NCBI RefSeq assembly: GCF_042676245.1
Contig: NZ_JBHTKA010000001.1
Coordinates: forward strand, 2,046,001 to 2,110,000
From: Ohtaekwangia kribbensis
Lineage (GTDB): Bacteria > Bacteroidota > Bacteroidia > Cytophagales > Cyclobacteriaceae
Length of the DNA stretch: 64,000 nt
Reading direction: 5' to 3'
Under the pieces are notes generated by a model, which was not told the DNA's origin, ran no database searches, and saw only the letters and a list, made by a program, of their open reading frames with translations. Positions 59,539-64,000 of this stretch are shown in pieces (within the stretch, counting starts at the first letter, position 1; each line of letters starts with the position of its first letter). Both the position numbers and the translations under genes were made by a program.

Positions 59539-60516
59539 TCAGGGAAGAGAAGCCTGCGGCCAGCCATTGCTGTCCCATTGCAACGTGAGTATCTTCAACC
59601 TGGGTTTTCCGTTATCGGCAGCATCGTATCCGTGAAATACTAAATAATCTTTTCCATCAAAAGTATATACGGAGTTATGTCCTACACCTGGCCATGCACT
59701 ATTGCCTTTCAGCACCAGCGTTCCGCCACCGGCATCCATGCGAACACCGTCTTTATCGAGATACGGCCCTTGTATTTTTTCTGACCGACCAACCATCATC
59801 TTATAATTACTGTCAACACCTTTACAACAGAAATCGAAAGACACAAACAAATAATAGTAGTTGTTCTTTTTGAAGATGAACGGAGCTTCTATAGCAGCAT
59901 CTCCTCCGTTGGCGTCAGCCGTTTTATAATCACGATTACGTTTGGCAATGGTATACCACTCCTGCGGATTGGCCACCGTGATAAGATCGTTATTTAATTT
60001 TGCCAGTTTTATACCGCTCCAGAAAGAACCAAAGGCAAGCCACGGTTGATACTGATCGTCCCACGCGAGATTCGGATCGATCGCATTCCACAGATCACGA
60101 CCGGGTATAGATTCAATTACTTTACCATAATCGGTCCATTTATACTCCGGACTCTTAGGATTGAGTGTCTTATTCGTAGCGACACCGATGCACGATGTAT
60201 TCTTGCCAAATGCAGAAACCGAATAGTATAAATAATATAGCCCGTTATGAAACGCTATATCCGGAGCCCATATATGTCCTTTGAAACCGGGAACTGCCTC
60301 AACAGCCCACGCAGGTGGAGAATCGAACACCGGCCTCTCTTTTTGCCAGTGTTGAAGATCATTGGATGAAAAAACAGAAATACCCATTCCTGTGCTAAAC
60401 AGGTAATAGGTATTTCCATCTTTTGCCAGCACAGGGTCGTGTACGCGAATATCCTGTGCATATAGCGATGAAGTAATAATATACACATAACTCAGTATAC
60501 AGACTATCTTCTTCAT
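59539..60516 (-). CDS. Arabinan endo-1,5-alpha-L-arabinosidase (GH43), secreted
   Basis: A 325-residue five-bladed propeller enzyme with a signal peptide (1-20, ending LYAQ). The catalytic base is Asp27 in VHDPVLAKDG, the pKa-modulating Asp is in NAIDPNLAWDDQ and the general acid Glu is in AAIEAPFIFKKN. PDIAFHNGLYYLYYSVSAFGKNTSCIGVATN is typical of endo-arabinanases. It cuts the alpha-1,5 backbone of pectic arabinan. It is third in a minus-strand operon with two GH51 arabinofuranosidases, 13 bp after the middle gene. Together they would take arabinan to arabinose. Confidence 0.92.
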   Translation of the reverse strand: MKKIVCILSYVYIITSSLYAQDIRVHDPVLAKDGNTYYLFSTGMGISVFSSNDLQHWQKERPVFDSPPAWAVEAVPGFKGHIWAPDIAFHNGLYYLYYSVSAFGKNTSCIGVATNKTLNPKSPEYKWTDYGKVIESIPGRDLWNAIDPNLAWDDQYQPWLAFGSFWSGIKLAKLNNDLITVANPQEWYTIAKRNRDYKTADANGGDAAIEAPFIFKKNNYYYLFVSFDFCCKGVDSNYKMMVGRSEKIQGPYLDKDGVRMDAGGGTLVLKGNSAWPGVGHNSVYTFDGKDYLVFHGYDAADNGKPRLKILTLQWDSNGWPQASLP

Positions 60517-60529
60517 CGCGTGCTATATA

Positions 60530-62509
60530 CTATAGCGCTTTAACTTTTATAAGCGTTACCGATGCAGGCGGCAACGTTGATTTTATAGCTTTACCTTTCA
60601 GGCTGACAGCTTGCTCGGCCGGTTTTATGTTAAATGGATTGTCCAATGTATTAACGGACTCGAGGTTTGTACTCTTCAATACAGTAATGGTTCCGGCAGC
60701 AGAAGCTTTCTTTACACCGGGTATCTGTATATCAACAGCCTGTTCTTTATCGCTTGTATTTACTACCTTGATAATTACTTCTTTCGTGTTGTTATCCACT
60801 ACCGCTGAAGCATACAAACCATTTTTACCGGCTACAGTCTCATTGCCTGCCAGAATAGAAAGTACATTTGTTCCTTTGTTGAGCGAGAATAACTTTTGCA
60901 CGTAGTAATTCGGTGTACCGAAAGAGCGAAGGTTATCAAACCAGATCAGATCGGGTGTCCACTGCCAGCCCTCCACGTGCGCAAACAACGGAGCATACGA
61001 AGCCATCTGTACTATATCTGCGTTGCGTTCCAGTCCCGTCATGAAAGCGGCCTCTGCCAGTGCACTCTCCCAGTTGTTCTTGTTTTCGGGTTGAACTTTC
61101 TTCTCAGTGTGTGCTGCATATTCACCGGCAAATATTTTCGGGCCTTTACGATCATAAGTATCATAACGACTTGCATTTTTGAGGAACCATTCCGGTGAAC
61201 GGTAGTAGTGCTCATCAATAAAATCAACATTGAGACTACGCAGTACAGGGTTGAGGTATTCAAACAACGGTCCATCAGGCGATGGTCCTGCGCTGGTCAC
61301 AATCTTTACTGCCGGATATTTAGCTTTGATAGCACTCGCAAATACTATATAGCGCTCCACATATTGAGGTCCCCACTGTTCGTTACCAACGCCTAGTAAT
61401 TTTAAATTGAACGGTGCCGGGTGTCCCATATCTGCGCGGAGTTTACCCCACTTCGTATCAGTGCCGCCATTGGCAAATTCAATCAGGTCGAGTGCATCTT
61501 GTAAATATGGATCAAGCTGATCGAGCGGAACAACCTCAGATGTATTGAACTGACATGCCATGCCGCAGTTGATGATCGGCAGCGGCTCGGCCCCTATATC
61601 TTCCGCCAGTTGAAAATATTCGAAGAAACCTACACCGAATGACTGATAGTAATCGGGAGCCGGGCGATGTTTGAATTCCGTGTTCCAGCGATTAACGATC
61701 AACTCACGACTCTCTACATTACCAACCGTTTTCTTCCATTGATAGCGCGTGTCCAATTCATGTCCTTCCACTATACATCCACCGGGGAAACGAACGAAGC
61801 CGGGTTTAAGATCGGCCAGTAACTGTATCAGGTCTGCACGCAAACCACCGGGCCTGTTCTTCCAGGTATCATTCGGAAACAGCGAGATCATGTCACCATC
61901 CAGCGTTCCTTTACCCTGAAACGTAATCAGTAATTTACCTTTTGGTTCTGTAGCCGATGCGGTAAACGATGCTGTGTGTCTCTTCCAGTCGTTACCGGAG
62001 ATTGTAACGTCTGTTCCGCCAATAGGCGTACCGTTGGCTGCAAGTAATTCTACTTTCAGTTTAACATCACCTTCCGGTGCTTTCGCCCATAGCGAAAAAT
62101 TATACTGCATGTCTTTCTTTATACCTATGCCACGGAAACCTTCGTTGGCAAGTGTATAGGAGCCTTGTGAAGCATCCCACACGAAATGGGCATAGCGTGG
62201 ATTGGACGGCATGGTAGCACTCTGGTTCAAAACCAATACTCTTCCTGTTGCGCCACCATCGCGTTGTTCTTTCCAGCCCATCATCGGCTCATAGAATTCA
62301 AACGAACGGTTCTTTACCAGCTCGGCATATATACCACCGTCTGCCGCAAAGTTTATGTCTTCGAAAAATATACCCCACATGGCTGGCTGTATAGCCGCAC
62401 CGGGTTTATCAGCTTTAACAGTAAGCACCGTTGTTTGCGCCTGCGCAGTAACGCTGGCAAATGCTATACCTATAGCCAATAGGTTTTTACAATACCGATA
62501 TATACTCAT
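60530..62509 (-). CDS. Alpha-L-arabinofuranosidase (GH51) with carbohydrate-binding module, secreted
   Basis: A 659-residue enzyme: signal peptide (1-24), a GH51 N-terminal segment MWGIFFEDINFAADGGIYAELVKNRSFE, a CBM4/9-like insert (about 75-215), a TIM barrel (220-510) with acid/base Glu377 in GVGNEQWG and nucleophile Glu463 in FAGEYAAH, and a C-terminal beta sandwich. The substrate pocket has RFPGGCIVEG and DEHYYRSP. This larger secreted type debranches arabinan and arabinoxylan. It lies 12 bp after the other GH51 gene. Confidence 0.93.
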   Translation of the reverse strand: MSIYRYCKNLLAIGIAFASVTAQAQTTVLTVKADKPGAAIQPAMWGIFFEDINFAADGGIYAELVKNRSFEFYEPMMGWKEQRDGGATGRVLVLNQSATMPSNPRYAHFVWDASQGSYTLANEGFRGIGIKKDMQYNFSLWAKAPEGDVKLKVELLAANGTPIGGTDVTISGNDWKRHTASFTASATEPKGKLLITFQGKGTLDGDMISLFPNDTWKNRPGGLRADLIQLLADLKPGFVRFPGGCIVEGHELDTRYQWKKTVGNVESRELIVNRWNTEFKHRPAPDYYQSFGVGFFEYFQLAEDIGAEPLPIINCGMACQFNTSEVVPLDQLDPYLQDALDLIEFANGGTDTKWGKLRADMGHPAPFNLKLLGVGNEQWGPQYVERYIVFASAIKAKYPAVKIVTSAGPSPDGPLFEYLNPVLRSLNVDFIDEHYYRSPEWFLKNASRYDTYDRKGPKIFAGEYAAHTEKKVQPENKNNWESALAEAAFMTGLERNADIVQMASYAPLFAHVEGWQWTPDLIWFDNLRSFGTPNYYVQKLFSLNKGTNVLSILAGNETVAGKNGLYASAVVDNNTKEVIIKVVNTSDKEQAVDIQIPGVKKASAAGTITVLKSTNLESVNTLDNPFNIKPAEQAVSLKGKAIKSTLPPASVTLIKVKAL

Positions 62510-62521
62510 GACTTTGTATAA

Positions 62522-64000
62522 TTATTTAAGTTCCAGAACAACCACGGAACATGCCGGTAATTTTACCTGCAGGTTGTTGCCTTTTAACTGCGCACCTTTA
62601 AAAGCGGCCGGCTTGATCTTCTCCGGATTTTCGAACGTGTTGTGATCAGTCATCGTAGCTGAAGCCAGTATACGTCCGGTAACTGCAGTAGCTTTTCCAT
62701 CCAGCGTAAGCGTAATATCCTGTGCTTTTTTAGGATCTATATTTACCAGTGATATATGGATTACACCATTTTTATCTTTGGATGCTGATGCCGATATAGC
62801 CGGTAATTTATCCGTACCGAATGTATAGTCAACCGTCTGCAATTCCAATGGAAGAAGTGTTGCATCCTGGTGCACATTATACATCTCAAGTACATGATAC
62901 GTAGGTGTGAGAATCATCTTCTCTTCGTTGGTAAGAATTACCGCCTGCAGCACGTTGATCGACTGCGCTAAATTTGCCATGCGCACGCGGTCGCAGTGTT
63001 TGTGGAATATATTTAGCGTAGCACCGGCAATCATAGCATCGCGCATGGTGTTTTGCTGGTAGAGGAATCCGGGATTTGTGCCGGGCTCTACATCGTACCA
63101 ACCACCCCACTCATCTACTATCAGGTCAACACGTTTCTGCGGATCATATTTATCCATAATAGCCGTGTGTTTGGTGATGAGCTCCTCCATAAAGAGTGCA
63201 GACTTCATGGTGCGGAAATATGTTTCTTCGGAGAAACCTGTAGCAGGCCCTTTCTTGTTCCAGTCAATTACAGAGTAATGGTGAAGTGCTAAACCCGACA
63301 CCATGTTGTGGGGTATATCGCGCATCAATACTTCTGTCCAATTATAGTCTGATGAACTTGCACCGGAAGCAATTTTATACAGTGGTTGGCCAGGTGAGTC
63401 AGCCATAAATGTAGCGTACTGGCGGTATATATTTGCATAGTGCTCAGGCTTCATGTTACCACCACAACCCCACGCTTCATTGCCTACACCCCAGAATTTT
63501 ACTTTCCACGGTTTCTCTCTTCCATTCTCCGCGCGCAGCTTCGACATAGGGCTTACACCATCAAAGTTTACATACTGTACCCAGTCCGTTAGTTCTGCTA
63601 CCGTTCCGCTCCCCACATTGGCTGCGAGGTATGGTTCTGTTCCGATCAGTTCGCACATGTTAAGGAAATCATGTGTACCAAAACTGTTGTCTTCCGTAAC
63701 ACCACCCCACCAGCGGTTCACGATGGCAGGACGTTTGTCTTTCGGACCTATACCATCTTTCCAATGGTAGGTATCGGCAAAGCATCCACCCGGCCAGCGC
63801 AGGTTTGGTATTTTTAATTTCTTGAGTGCTGCCACAACATCGTTACGCACTCCGTTTGTGTGAGGGATTTTTGTATTGTTCTCGCCAACGTAGAAACCTC
63901 CGTAAATACATTTACCAAGATGCTCGGCAAAATTTCCATAGATATGTTTATTGATGGTAAGCTGAGGCGTGCCCGGCTGTAAACTGAGTTTGGCTTGCGA
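62522..64000 (-). CDS. Alpha-N-arabinofuranosidase (GH51), partial at its N-terminus
   Basis: The frame is open to the right edge of the window; the visible part is about 492 residues. The N-terminal-most visible segment reads GTPQLTINKHIYGNFAEHLG, close to the usual start of the mature GH51 enzyme, so only a signal peptide and a few residues should be missing. The acid/base Glu lies in FWGVGNEAWGCGG, the nucleophile Glu in LIVDEWGGWYD and the pocket in ALHHYSV. It lacks the CBM insert of the neighbouring GH51 enzyme, so it is the compact exo-acting type. An internal GTG at 63850 is not the real start. Confidence 0.92.
   Translation of the reverse strand, partial: SQAKLSLQPGTPQLTINKHIYGNFAEHLGKCIYGGFYVGENNTKIPHTNGVRNDVVAALKKLKIPNLRWPGGCFADTYHWKDGIGPKDKRPAIVNRWWGGVTEDNSFGTHDFLNMCELIGTEPYLAANVGSGTVAELTDWVQYVNFDGVSPMSKLRAENGREKPWKVKFWGVGNEAWGCGGNMKPEHYANIYRQYATFMADSPGQPLYKIASGASSSDYNWTEVLMRDIPHNMVSGLALHHYSVIDWNKKGPATGFSEETYFRTMKSALFMEELITKHTAIMDKYDPQKRVDLIVDEWGGWYDVEPGTNPGFLYQQNTMRDAMIAGATLNIFHKHCDRVRMANLAQSINVLQAVILTNEEKMILTPTYHVLEMYNVHQDATLLPLELQTVDYTFGTDKLPAISASASKDKNGVIHISLVNIDPKKAQDITLTLDGKATAVTGRILASATMTDHNTFENPEKIKPAAFKGAQLKGNNLQVKLPACSVVVLELK

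Overview
The window looks like a chromosomal segment of a Bacteroidota bacterium, most likely a Cytophagales-type organism. The evidence is Bacteroidota-typical genes (PorT/SprT beside ubiE, a PorE-like OmpA protein, DUF4421, DUF5606, DUF6588, head-GIN and LytTR/LytS proteins, a MenG/UbiE methyltransferase), promoters fitting the Bacteroidota pattern TTTG - about 19 nt - TAnnTTTG, and lipoproteins with Asp-rich export signals after the lipobox Cys. I see no phage, insertion sequence, CRISPR array, rRNA or tRNA. The first and last genes are cut by the window edges.

Layout. 1-2.7 kb: porin 3' end, a beta-barrel protein, marC-rnhA. 2.8-7.9 kb: a small secreted protein, a predicted structured leader and the DabA-DabB inorganic-carbon uptake pair. 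7.9-9.8 kb: saccharopine dehydrogenase-like gene and cytidine deaminase. 9.9-18.9 kb: a signalling island. It holds a GAF sensor, then a tight run cheR-cheB-GAF sensor-siaA-like phosphatase-siaB-like kinase-siaC-like phosphoprotein that ends in a long hairpin. 19-23.5 kb: a TerB/ABCG fusion transporter, a lipoprotein and a secreted protein. 23.5-28.7 kb: hydrolase, SDR, porT/sprT-ubiE and a PorE-like protein (type IX secretion/gliding apparatus). 28.8-38.5 kb: engB, DUF5606, a PmoA-family protein, fbp, aspartate kinase, LMW phosphatase, enoyl-CoA hydratase, two outer-membrane proteins and waaA. 38.7-46.9 kb: rsgA-dioxygenase, an Mpo1-GNAT-glycosyltransferase operon, DUF4442, an amino-acid permease, an exonuclease and a NUDIX hydrolase. 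47-64 kb: a GH78 rhamnosidase, twin surface lipoproteins, a LiaF-like/LytS/LytR envelope-stress module, a TetA-like MFS pump, GIN and MgtC proteins, and an arabinan operon (GH51-GH51-GH43).

How the genes work together. The signalling island is a partner-switch module (PP2C phosphatase, HATPase-type kinase, SiaC-type phosphoprotein with the Thr at the position expected from Pseudomonas SiaC). It is fused in one operon to orphan chemoreceptor-modifying enzymes CheR and CheB but to no chemoreceptor, CheA or CheW. Its three GAF domains are close paralogues, and two of its proteins share a Glu/Gln-rich coiled-coil motif that could be the methylation target. This is the best candidate for an undescribed system among the genes.

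The most unusual non-genic signal is a set of intergenic tracts built of degenerate 7-nucleotide units in strict register, up to nine in a row, with a different word in each tract. They lie near 9.24, 9.88, 26.45, 38.5/38.7, 49.8, 51.7-52.0 and 55.2 kb. One contains a three-copy tandem repeat of 131-132 bp, and two are arranged as large inverted repeats. I know of no described family that they match.
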